The notes under the pieces were generated by a model. That model saw only the letters and a list, made by a program, of their open reading frames with translations. It did no database searches and had not been told where the DNA came from. A DNA stretch of 64,000 nucleotides, from assembly GCF_012396365.1 (NCBI RefSeq), contig NZ_JAAXPG010000020.1, positions 1 to 64,000 of the forward strand. The letters run 5' to 3'. Source of the stretch: Nocardiopsis alborubida. Lineage in GTDB: Bacteria > Actinomycetota > Actinomycetes > Streptosporangiales > Streptosporangiaceae. A program made the position numbers and the translations under genes. Shown in pieces: positions 24,991 through 32,422 of the stretch (position 1 is the stretch's first letter; every line of letters begins with the position of its first letter).

Positions 24991-27900
24991 TGTCCGCCAT
25001 TGCTCGAAACCAGGTGCTGACCGCCGTGCACACCGTGGGCGGGCTGCTGCCCACCGACATGCTGGCGCGGATCGCCGAAGGCAAGGATGTTGCCGGTTCC
25101 AAGCCCGCCGACTACGGGGTGATCGGTGCCCGTTCGGTCAGTGACGAGGCCGAGCGCCACTGGGACTACCTCAAGGGCGGTTGGCGTGAGCTGCGCAAGC
25201 AGCTGCCCACAGACACCGAGGGTCGGCCCGCCGTCGACTCGGTGAACGCCGCCCTGTCGCAGTGGGTGGAGCCGCTGTTCAACCTTCTCGGCTTCGGCCG
25301 TCTTCCGGCAGGGCCGGGGGAGGGCATCGCCAGCGACGACAAGAACAAGACGTTCAAGGTCTCCCACCTGTGGCAGCATGTGCCCGTTCACGTGGTCAAC
25401 TGGCACGCCGACCTGGACAAGCGGCCTGGCGGGGCGGGGACCGTGCCGCCGCAGTCCCACGTGCAGGAGATGCTCAACAGCACCTCGACGCACCTGTGGG
25501 CGGTGGTGACCAACGGGCGCCAGGTGCGGTTGCTGCGCGACTCCAGCGCGCTGGCCACGGCGGCGTACGTCGAGTTCGACCTTGAGGCGATCTTCGACGG
25601 CGAGCTGTTCAGCGAGTTCGTGCTGCTGTACCGGTTGCTGCATGCGTCCAGGTTCGAGGTCAAGCCGGACGAGGCGCCCTCGGCGTGCTGGCTGGAGAAG
25701 TGGCGTGCCGACGCGATCACCTCCGGAACCCGTGCGCTGGAGCAGCTGAGCGGGAACGTCCGCGAGGCCATCACCGTTCTCGGTACCGGCTTCCTGCGCC
25801 ACCCCGAGAACACCGAGCTGCGCGCGAACCTGGACGTGAAGGAGTTCCACGGGGCGCTGCTGCGGCTGGTCTACCGGATGCTGTTCCTGTTCGTGGCCGA
25901 GGACCGGGATGCCCTGCACCCGCCCACGGCTGATGAGCAGGCCAGGGAGCGGTACGCGAAGTACTTCTCATCGGCGCGGCTGCGTCGTCACGCCCGCAGG
26001 CGCCGGGGGACTTCTCACGGCGACCAGTACGAGGCGCTGCGGCTCGTGCTTGACGCCCTGGGCGACGTGAACGGGCGTCCTGAGCTGGGCATCCCCGCAC
26101 TCGGCGGCCTGTTCACCGACACCGAGGCCGACGCTCCGCTGCGTGGGCTGAAGCTGTCCAACGAGGCGCTGTGCGGGGCCGTGCGCAACCTGGCCCAGGT
26201 GCGCGACCCCGACTCCAAGCGTTGGCGTTCGGTGGACTACCGCAACCTGGACGCCGAAGAGCTGGGGTCGATCTACGAGTCCTTGTTGGAGCTGGTGCCC
26301 AAGCACAGCGACGCTGACCGCTCGTTCCAGCTGTTTGAAGTCGGCGGAAACGACCGTAAGACCACGGGTTCGTACTACACGCCGTCCTCGCTGATTGAGA
26401 CGCTGCTGGATTCGGCCCTGGACCCGGTGATTGACGATGCTTTCAAGCGAGGCCACGAGAAGGCGTCGAAGGCCGGAGAGCCTGATTCGACAGAGGCGGT
26501 CACGGCTGAGCTGCTGAAGCTGACCGTGTGCGACCCAGCCTGTGGGTCCGGGCACTTCCTCGTTGCGGCAGCTCGGCGTATCGCCAAGAAGGTCGCAGCC
26601 GTGCGCGAGGGAAACCCCGAACCGACCGTGGATGCGGTGCGCAGTGCGATGCACGAGGTCGTTGCCCGGTGCATCTACGGGGTGGACCTCAACCCGATGG
26701 CCGTGGAGTTGGTCAAGGTGTCGCTGTGGCTGGAGGCCCTGGAACCGGGTAAGCCGCTGAACTTCCTTGATGCTCACGTCAAGCACGGCAACGCGCTCAT
26801 TGGCGTGACCCCGTCGCTGCTCAAGGGCGGTATTCCCGATGAGGCGTTCAAGCCGATCGAGGGCGACGACAAGAAGTACGCGCGCTTCCTTGCCAAGACC
26901 AACAAGGCAGAGCGCGGCGGGCAACTCGGGCTGTTCGACATCCAGAGCGATGCGGCCGGTGTCACCAACACCGCTTTGGCTGAGAACCTGCGCCAGATCA
27001 CGGCGGTGGTGGGTGACTCGCTGGACCAGGTGCGTAACCAGGAGGCGGCCTACCGGGGGTGGATCGACTCCGACGAGTACGTGCGCAACCGGCGTGTCGC
27101 GGATGCCTGGTGCTCGGCGTTCGTGTGGAAGAAGGCACAGGATGCTCCGCGTGCGGTGACCCAGGAGGTCCTACACAAGATTGCTAACGCGCAGGGCAAC
27201 GGAGCGCCGTTCACCACGATCGAGGAGATCGACCGGCTGCGGGGCCAGTACCGATTCTTCCACTGGCACCTGGAGTTCCCGGACGTGTTCAGCGCTCCTG
27301 AGGACGGCGGGGGAGTGGACAAGGCCACAGGTTGGGCAGGCGGCTTCGACTGCATGCTTGGCAACCCGCCGTGGGAGCGAATCAAGCTCCAGGAACAGGA
27401 ATTTTTCGCGCAGCGCGACGTGGAGATCGCTACTGCGCCTAATGCCGCTGCACGTAAGGCACTCATCGCCGATCTGAAGAAGAACCCAGACCGCTCTGGC
27501 CTGTACCAGGAGTTCGAGGAGGCCAAACGCAAGGCAGAAGGCGAAAGTCACTTCCTGCGCATTAGCGGTCGCTACCCGCTGACTGGGCGCGGGGACATCA
27601 ATACCTACGCGGTGTTCTCTGAGACCGACCGGACGTTGGTGGGTCCGCGTGGCCGTATGGGTGTGATCGTTCCCACGGGTATCGCTACGGACGCTACCAC
27701 GCAGTACTTCTTCAAGGACTTGGTGCAGGCCGGTTCGATCGCTGCCCTCTACGACTTCGAAAACGCGGCGCCCTTGTTCCCTGGCGTGCATCGCTCATTC
27801 AAGTTCTGTATCCTGTCCCTTACTGGTCGTGACATGCACGAGTCCAAGGCGTCCTTCGCGTTCTTCGTGCACGACCCGGCAGAACTCGAAGACGCTAACA

Positions 27901-29078
27901 AGGCGTTTACCATGACTCCGGAGGAGATTACCCTCCTCAATCCCAACACGGGAACATGCCCGGTCTTCCGCTCCCGTCGTGATGCTGAGATCACCCTGGA
28001 CATCTACAAGCGTGTTCCAGTCCTGGTCAAGGAAGGTGATCCCGACGGGAACCCATGGGGTGTGTCGTTCATGACCATGTTCCATATGTCGAACGACTCG
28101 CACCTATTCCACACCCGCGAAGACCTTGAAGACGACGGCTGGCGCCTTGAGGGAAACATCTTCACCAAGGGTAGTAAGCGTATGCTCCCCCTGTACGAGT
28201 CGAAGATGATCCACCACTACGACCACCGGTGGGCTACCTACGTCGAGAATGGAAGCACTCGGGACTTCACCTTGGAGGAGAAGCGAAACTCAAGTGCTGT
28301 AGTCCTTCCTCGCTACTGGGTCTCCGAGGTCGCGACTGACACCGGTGAGGTGGACAAGAACGGTAATCCGATCATGGATCCGGGCGTTCAGACTAAGCTA
28401 GAATCCTCCCGGTGGGATCGCGGGTGGTTGCTCGGTTGGCGCGATATCTGTCGCTCCACTGATGAGCGGACAGCGATCATTGGAGCTTTTCCCAGGTCTG
28501 CTGTTGGAAACAACTTGCCTGCGTCGATCCTGTGGTCTGATCTTACTGAATCTGCTGCGGGCTTGATCGCTTCTCTCTCGTCCATGGTCTTTGATTTCTG
28601 TGCACGCTTGAAGGTTGGAGGGACGCATCTTAACTTCTTCATTTCCCACCAACTTCCTGTTCTTGGTTTCAAGCAGACGAGGCCTTACATCAACTTCATA
28701 GGTCCGCGAGTGGTCGAGCTTGCCTACACCGCAAGTGACATGAAAGATTTCGCGCTAGACCTGGGTGACGAGGGGGCGCCGTTTCGGTGGGATGAGGAGC
28801 GCCGAGCCATCATGCGGGCGGAGTTGGACGCGCTTTTCTTCCATCTCTACGGGATCAACCGTGATGACGTGGACTACATCATGGAGACCTTCCCGATCGT
28901 GAAGCGCAAGGACGAGGCGAAGTACGGCACCTACCGGACCAAGGAACTCATCCTGGAGATCTACGACCGGATGGCAAAGGCTGGTGTCTCGCTCGATACT
29001 CCGCTGATTGACGGCGAGAACTTCATCTCCATGCTCACCCCGCCGCCTGGCCATGGTCCCCGTCACGCCCCTGCCTGA
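24990..29078 (+). CDS. Eco57I/PglX-like adenine DNA methyltransferase (DrmMI-like)
   Basis: The 1362-residue protein has the layout of large Eco57I/PglX-class adenine methyltransferases. A long N-terminal helical region starts MSAIARNQVL. Motif I is DPACGSGHFLVAAAR near 513-527, GVDLNPMAVEL lies near 565, and motif IV is GNPPWERI near 790. The final 500 residues should hold target recognition. No PD-(D/E)XK site is obvious at its N-terminus, so it may modify only, with cutting done by partners. Bases about 27400-28760 have visibly more A/T-ending codons (SSMVFDFCARL, KVGGTHLNFFIS) than the rest, consistent with exchange of the recognition region. A full-length paralogue sits near 38-42 kb. 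Last gene of the set, closed by a large hairpin. Confidence 0.87.
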   Translation: MSAIARNQVLTAVHTVGGLLPTDMLARIAEGKDVAGSKPADYGVIGARSVSDEAERHWDYLKGGWRELRKQLPTDTEGRPAVDSVNAALSQWVEPLFNLLGFGRLPAGPGEGIASDDKNKTFKVSHLWQHVPVHVVNWHADLDKRPGGAGTVPPQSHVQEMLNSTSTHLWAVVTNGRQVRLLRDSSALATAAYVEFDLEAIFDGELFSEFVLLYRLLHASRFEVKPDEAPSACWLEKWRADAITSGTRALEQLSGNVREAITVLGTGFLRHPENTELRANLDVKEFHGALLRLVYRMLFLFVAEDRDALHPPTADEQARERYAKYFSSARLRRHARRRRGTSHGDQYEALRLVLDALGDVNGRPELGIPALGGLFTDTEADAPLRGLKLSNEALCGAVRNLAQVRDPDSKRWRSVDYRNLDAEELGSIYESLLELVPKHSDADRSFQLFEVGGNDRKTTGSYYTPSSLIETLLDSALDPVIDDAFKRGHEKASKAGEPDSTEAVTAELLKLTVCDPACGSGHFLVAAARRIAKKVAAVREGNPEPTVDAVRSAMHEVVARCIYGVDLNPMAVELVKVSLWLEALEPGKPLNFLDAHVKHGNALIGVTPSLLKGGIPDEAFKPIEGDDKKYARFLAKTNKAERGGQLGLFDIQSDAAGVTNTALAENLRQITAVVGDSLDQVRNQEAAYRGWIDSDEYVRNRRVADAWCSAFVWKKAQDAPRAVTQEVLHKIANAQGNGAPFTTIEEIDRLRGQYRFFHWHLEFPDVFSAPEDGGGVDKATGWAGGFDCMLGNPPWERIKLQEQEFFAQRDVEIATAPNAAARKALIADLKKNPDRSGLYQEFEEAKRKAEGESHFLRISGRYPLTGRGDINTYAVFSETDRTLVGPRGRMGVIVPTGIATDATTQYFFKDLVQAGSIAALYDFENAAPLFPGVHRSFKFCILSLTGRDMHESKASFAFFVHDPAELEDANKAFTMTPEEITLLNPNTGTCPVFRSRRDAEITLDIYKRVPVLVKEGDPDGNPWGVSFMTMFHMSNDSHLFHTREDLEDDGWRLEGNIFTKGSKRMLPLYESKMIHHYDHRWATYVENGSTRDFTLEEKRNSSAVVLPRYWVSEVATDTGEVDKNGNPIMDPGVQTKLESSRWDRGWLLGWRDICRSTDERTAIIGAFPRSAVGNNLPASILWSDLTESAAGLIASLSSMVFDFCARLKVGGTHLNFFISHQLPVLGFKQTRPYINFIGPRVVELAYTASDMKDFALDLGDEGAPFRWDEERRAIMRAELDALFFHLYGINRDDVDYIMETFPIVKRKDEAKYGTYRTKELILEIYDRMAKAGVSLDTPLIDGENFISMLTPPPGHGPRHAPA

Positions 29079-29079
29079 A

Positions 29080-29143
29080 CCACGAAGCATTCGGCCCCGC
29101 TTGCTGGCTCGCAGCAGGCGGGGCCGAACGTGTGTCTTCGTGG
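29080..29143. terminator. Two-tier bidirectional terminator
   Basis: An outer stem CCACGAAG/CTTCGTGG (29080-29087, 29136-29143) encloses an inner perfect stem TTCGGCCCCGC/GCGGGGCCGAA (29090-29100, 29118-29128). It separates the convergent methyltransferase and DUF397 genes. Confidence 0.75.
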
Positions 29144-29145
29144 CG

Positions 29146-29319
29146 CTAGCGGAAGTCGCCCCGGGTGATGCCGATGAAGGCGCGCCACTCATCAGCGCCG
29201 AAGAAGAGTGCGCCCAGTTCACGGTGTTTGGTGTCTCGGATGGCTCTCTCCTTCCCCAGATCAGCTACCTCGACGCAGTGGCTCTCCGTAGCGCTGTAGG
29301 AGGACTTGCGAAACTCCAT
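29146..29319 (-). CDS. DUF397 small protein
   Basis: A 57-residue protein beginning MEFRKSSYSATESHCVEVAD matches DUF397, small acidic proteins found only in actinobacteria and almost always next to a DUF5753 helix-turn-helix gene. The conserved features are the start FRKSSYS, the Cys in HCVEVAD, RDTKHRELG, and the closing WRAFIGITRGDF. The ATG lies one base after the TGA of the regulator gene, so both are read from one message. In studied actinomycetes such pairs affect development or antibiotic production, and they have been likened to toxin-antitoxin pairs; the mechanism here is unknown. No signal peptide or membrane segment. Confidence 0.85.
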   Translation of the reverse strand: MEFRKSSYSATESHCVEVADLGKERAIRDTKHRELGALFFGADEWRAFIGITRGDFR

Positions 29320-29320
29320 G

Positions 29321-30163
29321 TCAGGTCTCTTTCAAGAGTTGCTTGAGTGTTTTGATCGACTCGCTCTCGCTCAGGGCCGAACGCATCAAGGAAGCGAGAA
29401 CCTGACGGTAGTCGTCGACTTCCTCGGTTTGCTCCAGGAAGGTGCCTCTGGTGCGTCCTTCCAGGTAGACGAGCGAGGGGTCTGATTTGTCGGCATAGTC
29501 CAGGATGACAAAGCCGGATCCCATGGACGCATGCAGCCCAGCGCTGAGCGGTAGCACTTGTAGCGTGACTCGGTTGACGCCTTCACCAAGTTTGATGAGG
29601 TGCGTAATCTGCTCTTCGGCGACCTCGGGGGAGCGCACAAGGCGCAGAAGCGCACACTCGTCAATGATGGCCATGAGGTTCAGATCGTCGTGGAGAAGCT
29701 TCTGTCGCTCCAATCGCGCTGTGACGACGTGGTCGATGTCCGCTTCAGTGACTGCTCCGCTTACCCGCGCTGAAACCGCCGCGTAGTCGGCGGTTTGCAG
29801 CAGGCCGGGAATGACGGCTGGCTGGTAGACGCTGACAGTGGAAGCCTCAGCTTCGAACCCAAGGTAGTCCGCGTCCAGAACGTTGTTGTAGCTGTGCCAC
29901 CAGCCCTTCTCTCTGGCCTGCCTTCCCAGGGTAAGGATGGCGTCAACCTTGTCAGTGTCCTTCACCCCGTAGAGGCGCATGAGGTCTCTGAGCGCGCTGG
30001 GGTCGGTTCTGTGTCTTCCGTTTTCGAGGTGGTTGATCCGCCCGGCGGCCCACCCGAGTTCTCGCGTGACCTGCGTGGTTGACATCTCTGCGGCTTCCCG
30101 AAGCCTGCGGAGCTCGCGAGCCAGGCGACGACGGCGCACAGTCGGTGAGGACCTCTTAACCAT
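29321..30163 (-). CDS. Helix-turn-helix regulator with DUF5753 (Scr1-like)
   Basis: The 280-residue protein has an N-terminal Xre-type helix-turn-helix (about 10-65: LARELRRLREAAEMSTTQVTRELG...INHLENGRHR) and a DUF5753 ligand/partner domain from about residue 95 (YQPAVIPGLLQTADYAA). It is the usual partner of DUF397 proteins and is encoded one base upstream of that gene. Start choice: MVKRSSPTV gives the typical family length but has no Shine-Dalgarno. In-frame ATGs also exist at 30196 and 30202. Since TTGATG-17 bases-TAAATT ends at 30204, a leaderless message starting at the 30196 ATG is possible. An inverted repeat covering this promoter suggests autoregulation. Divergent from the HATPase gene. 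Confidence 0.85.
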   Translation of the reverse strand: MVKRSSPTVRRRRLARELRRLREAAEMSTTQVTRELGWAAGRINHLENGRHRTDPSALRDLMRLYGVKDTDKVDAILTLGRQAREKGWWHSYNNVLDADYLGFEAEASTVSVYQPAVIPGLLQTADYAAVSARVSGAVTEADIDHVVTARLERQKLLHDDLNLMAIIDECALLRLVRSPEVAEEQITHLIKLGEGVNRVTLQVLPLSAGLHASMGSGFVILDYADKSDPSLVYLEGRTRGTFLEQTEEVDDYRQVLASLMRSALSESESIKTLKQLLKET

Positions 30164-30196
30164 GGGGGAGATGCTAGCGGGAGACGAAACAGACAT

Positions 30197-30241
30197 ACTC
30201 ATCAATTTAGGAATCCTGCTTGATTACATCAATTGATGAGT
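30197..30241 (-). promoter_or_regulatory. Promoter and inverted-repeat operator of the DUF5753 gene
   Basis: Perfect 11-base arms ACTCATCAATT (30197-30207) and AATTGATGAGT (30231-30241) bracket a minus-strand promoter: TTGATG (-35, 30236-30231), 17 bases, TAAATT (-10, 30209-30204). The arms overlap both promoter elements, as expected for a repressor site. The natural candidate is the DUF5753 protein itself. Confidence 0.5.
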
Positions 30242-30428
30242 CCATCCTAGTGTCAGCAGGGCAGAAGACGGCACAGTCCCGAGGCTTCGCTCTCGCCTCA
30301 CGGCTGTGAGCGCCCAGCCAGGGTCTGCGCAAGGCGGGTTCTCCGAAGGCTGACACGGACGAGGGACAAGCCAGCAGGTGTCGGAATTTGTCCTGGTCAT
30401 CGGCGAGGACAGCAGCTCATCGCCGGTA

Positions 30429-30498
30429 CAGCCGCCGACCTTGTTGGCGGCTGACACGAAAACGGGCTCTGGGGGCGATTGCAGCGCCCCCAGAGCCC
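30429..30498 (+). promoter_or_regulatory. Two tandem hairpins in the leader of the HATPase gene
   Basis: A perfect 8-base stem CAGCCGCC/GGCGGCTG (30429-30453) is followed by a perfect 14-base stem GGGCTCTGGGGGCG/CGCCCCCAGAGCCC (30464-30498), ending 38 bases before the ATG. If transcribed with the gene, the second stem would act as a terminator within the leader; otherwise it may insulate the gene from upstream transcription. I do not recognise a known riboswitch. Confidence 0.5.
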
Positions 30499-30536
30499 CA
30501 GACAACACAGACCCCTGCTCAAAGGAGAAGTGCGTC

Positions 30537-31079
30537 ATGACCATTGTGCCGCGTCCCCGCGCCTCGATCCACACGCCCACCCCGCCGTTCGCGGGGCGCC
30601 GCTGGGCCTCGCGCGTCTACCCCGGCAACTTCTCCCAGGCCGCGTGGGTGCGCGAGGACCTGCGCGCCGACCTGTTCCGTCTGGAGGGTCTGTGCCCTGA
30701 CCTGGCTGACACGATCGTGCTGTGTGCCAGCGAGATGTTCGCGAACGGCGTCGACCACTCCCGTTCCGGTGAGGCGAACGGCCGCGTCATCCGGACCCTG
30801 TCCATGCCCACCACCGATGTCCTGCACTTGGGCGTCACCGACGACGGCGTACGTGAGTCGGCCCCGACCCTCCCGGAGATTCCGCGCCAGCGCACGGCTC
30901 AGGAGTGGGAGGAGGCCGAACGCAGCCGGGGCCTGCTGCTCATTGACTCCCTGGCCACCCGTTGGGGAACCCGTGCCGTGGTGGACTTCCCGTTCTGCGG
31001 AGGCCTGGGCACGATCGTGTGGGCCGAGTTCACCCTCGCTCCCGCCAGCGACATTGCGACTGTCGAGGCTGACCGATGA
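30537..31079 (+). CDS. HATPase-family ATP-binding regulator (anti-sigma/RsbW-like)
   Basis: The 180-residue protein has the short HATPase_c fold of actinobacterial anti-sigma-like ATP-binding proteins. The N-box region is VLCASEMFANGVDHSRSG near 61-78 (E and N for Mg-ATP). The G1-like segment is LHLGVTDDGVRESAP near 100 and the G2 region is RSRGLLLIDSLATRWG near 130-145. Such proteins are single-domain kinases or binding proteins for sigma and anti-anti-sigma factors; the partner cannot be deduced. The ATG follows an excellent AAAGGAG at 30521. Its TGA overlaps the next gene's ATG by four bases. Cytoplasmic; no membrane segment. Confidence 0.82.
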   Translation: MTIVPRPRASIHTPTPPFAGRRWASRVYPGNFSQAAWVREDLRADLFRLEGLCPDLADTIVLCASEMFANGVDHSRSGEANGRVIRTLSMPTTDVLHLGVTDDGVRESAPTLPEIPRQRTAQEWEEAERSRGLLLIDSLATRWGTRAVVDFPFCGGLGTIVWAEFTLAPASDIATVEADR

Positions 31080-31585
31080 CCGCCGAGATGGTGTCCTCGG
31101 GGGTGCGTGCGGTGCTGGATGCGCCCCGGGGACGCCGCTTCTCCAAGCCCAGCTATCCGACTCCGCTCACCCGGGAACAGCGTCTCCTCGCCCAGATGGA
31201 GGGCAATCCCCGCGTGGCCTACCGCCAAGCCCACGGCGAACTTCCGCCCTGGATGCACGTCCACGCCTCCCGGCTGGACAAGCGCGACTCCCGAACCACC
31301 GAACGCCCGGAAGAACGCCCGCGCAAGCCCGCCACACAGCCGAAGCGCCCGCCGGAACCCGCGGTTCCGCGCCCACGCCCGGCTCCCGACGACGGACCGT
31401 TCCCGCCCCGCCGAGAACGCCCGCCCCTGCCGCGCCGCCGCTCGAAGCGTCCGCAGGGCCGCCGCCGCAAGCCCAGCCGCTTCGGCCACCTCGGCAGCAC
31501 CGGCCCGGCCCGGCTGCTGGCCGCCTACACCCTCGCCATCAGCACCGGAGCCCTGGCCCACCACCTGGCTACCGCACTGCTGTAG
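31076..31585 (+). CDS. Pro/Arg-rich protein with C-terminal membrane segment
   Basis: The 169-residue protein is coupled to the HATPase gene by an ATGA overlap. The first 65 residues look folded (SYPTPLTREQRLLAQMEGN). Residues about 70-145 are a low-complexity Pro/Arg/Lys linker (RPRKPATQPKRPPEP, RRRSKRPQGRRRK). The last 25 (RLLAAYTLAISTGALAHHLA) can form one membrane helix, giving a tail-anchored protein with a basic cytoplasmic linker. I do not recognise the family. It may anchor or titrate the HATPase regulator at the membrane, which is inference from coupling. Decayed copies of its 3' end occur twice further along the window. Confidence 0.7.
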   Translation: MTAEMVSSGVRAVLDAPRGRRFSKPSYPTPLTREQRLLAQMEGNPRVAYRQAHGELPPWMHVHASRLDKRDSRTTERPEERPRKPATQPKRPPEPAVPRPRPAPDDGPFPPRRERPPLPRRRSKRPQGRRRKPSRFGHLGSTGPARLLAAYTLAISTGALAHHLATALL

Positions 31586-31612
31586 CGACCCACCCCGACC
31601 CGCCCGCACCAC

Positions 31613-31652
31613 GACGGCCGCGCCGGACCCTTCAGGCCTCGGCGCGGCCGTC
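31613..31652. terminator. Terminator after the HATPase operon
   Basis: Perfect 13-base arms GACGGCCGCGCCG and its complement flank a 14-base loop, 28 bases after the stop codon. Confidence 0.75.
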
Positions 31653-31837
31653 ACCATGACGTCACCTCTCAGCGATGCACTCGGGCACGCCCCTGTCATC
31701 CGGATGGTTGGGCGCAATCTCACGCAAGGGCGTTGGCCCGCACCGAAGCACCGGCTTTCATGGTCATCACGGGCCGTTGGACCACCCGGGACGTCCACGG
31801 CCTGTGACCAGACCCCCGTACTGGGGAGGAGGCCGCG

Positions 31838-31861
31838 ATGAACGACGACGGCAACAACTAG
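31838..31861 (+). CDS. mccA: Candidate microcin C-type precursor heptapeptide (MccA-like)
   Basis: Seven codons (MNDDGNN) end in TAG and are preceded by an almost ideal Shine-Dalgarno, GGGGAGGAGG at 31823-31832, five bases before the ATG. A strong hairpin follows 18 bases after the stop. Microcin C precursor MccA is the heptapeptide MRTGNAN; its C-terminal Asn is the residue that MccB adenylates and converts. A seven-residue frame ending in Asn, next to a convincing mccB homologue, therefore fits the precursor. It faces mccB instead of preceding it as in E. coli, and I found no clear promoter. The ribosome site, length and last residue are seen; the role is inference. A chance frame cannot be excluded. 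Confidence 0.5.
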   Translation: MNDDGNN

Positions 31862-31879
31862 AACCACGGGCACGACGAT

Positions 31880-31909
31880 GGCGGGGCGGCTCAGGAGAGC
31901 CGCCCCGCC
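31880..31909. terminator. Bidirectional terminator between heptapeptide and HIT gene
   Basis: Perfect 12-base arms GGCGGGGCGGCT and AGCCGCCCCGCC around a six-base loop. It can end both the heptapeptide transcript and the convergent mccB-HIT transcript. Confidence 0.75.
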
Positions 31910-31936
31910 CCTGTACGTCCCGGGGAGCCGCTGGAT

Positions 31937-32422
31937 TCAGGGCGCGATCTGCCGGACGCGCTGGGCCACGTCCGCGAGCCAGGCGTCGTCGGCGCGGGTG
32001 TGGTCGTGGGAGGACAGGTAGCCCTGGTAGCGGTCGAAGTAGCCCTCGATCGGTGAGGCGACCTCGCGCCAGTTCTCGCCCGTGTTGCCCGCGGTGTGGT
32101 GCATGGGGAAGAGCTTGGCGTGGGCGTGGTCGACCCCGTAGCCCTCGTACATGATGCCGGTGCGGGCCACGTCGTCGAAGGCGGCGTCCAGGCGGCGGGC
32201 GACCTCGCGGGCGGCCAGGTGCAGCGCGGCGTACTCCGACGGTTCCATCTCGACCACGTAGCTGGTGCGGTGAGCCTTGGGGGTGACGACGGAGAACCCC
32301 TCGGTGTTGGGGAAGATCGACAGGAACGCCAGGTGGCCGGTGTCCTCCCAGATCCGGTGGGCGGGTGCGTCCCCGGACACGATCCGGCAGAAGACGCACC
32401 CTGGGTCTCGGTCGGTGTTCAT
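31937..32422 (-). CDS. HIT-family protein, MccH-like candidate
   Basis: The 161-residue protein is a histidine-triad nucleotide hydrolase or transferase: CVFCRIVSG at residues 9-17 (a CxxC found in many members), PNTEGFSVVTPKAH near 38-51, and the active-site run DHAHAKLFPMHH at 98-109. H99 and H101 fit the first two positions of HxHxH, but the third is Lys103, which is unusual. HIT enzymes cleave phosphoramidates and dinucleotides; MccH of some microcin C clusters is a HIT protein that destroys the P-N bond of the drug and gives self-immunity. The ATG overlaps the stop of the mccB gene by four bases, so the two are coupled. An immunity role is therefore a good hypothesis; a housekeeping HIT enzyme is the alternative. 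Confidence 0.85.
   Translation of the reverse strand: MNTDRDPGCVFCRIVSGDAPAHRIWEDTGHLAFLSIFPNTEGFSVVTPKAHRTSYVVEMEPSEYAALHLAAREVARRLDAAFDDVARTGIMYEGYGVDHAHAKLFPMHHTAGNTGENWREVASPIEGYFDRYQGYLSSHDHTRADDAWLADVAQRVRQIAP

Larger units (their letters stand above)
30164..30536. other. Divergent control region of the DUF5753 and HATPase genes
   Basis: About 370 bases with no gene. It holds an inverted-repeat operator at the left end and two consecutive strong hairpins at the right end, both listed separately. Confidence 0.5.

Noticed and set aside
5528..29078. Complete BREX type 2 (Pgl) system
   Set aside because: A kinase and PglX-like methylase are present, but PglZ and PglY are not, and the kinase is fused to a DUF1998 helicase.
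5528..29078. Canonical DISARM
   Set aside because: SNF2 and methylase genes fit, but no separate DrmA, DrmB or phospholipase D-type DrmC is present.
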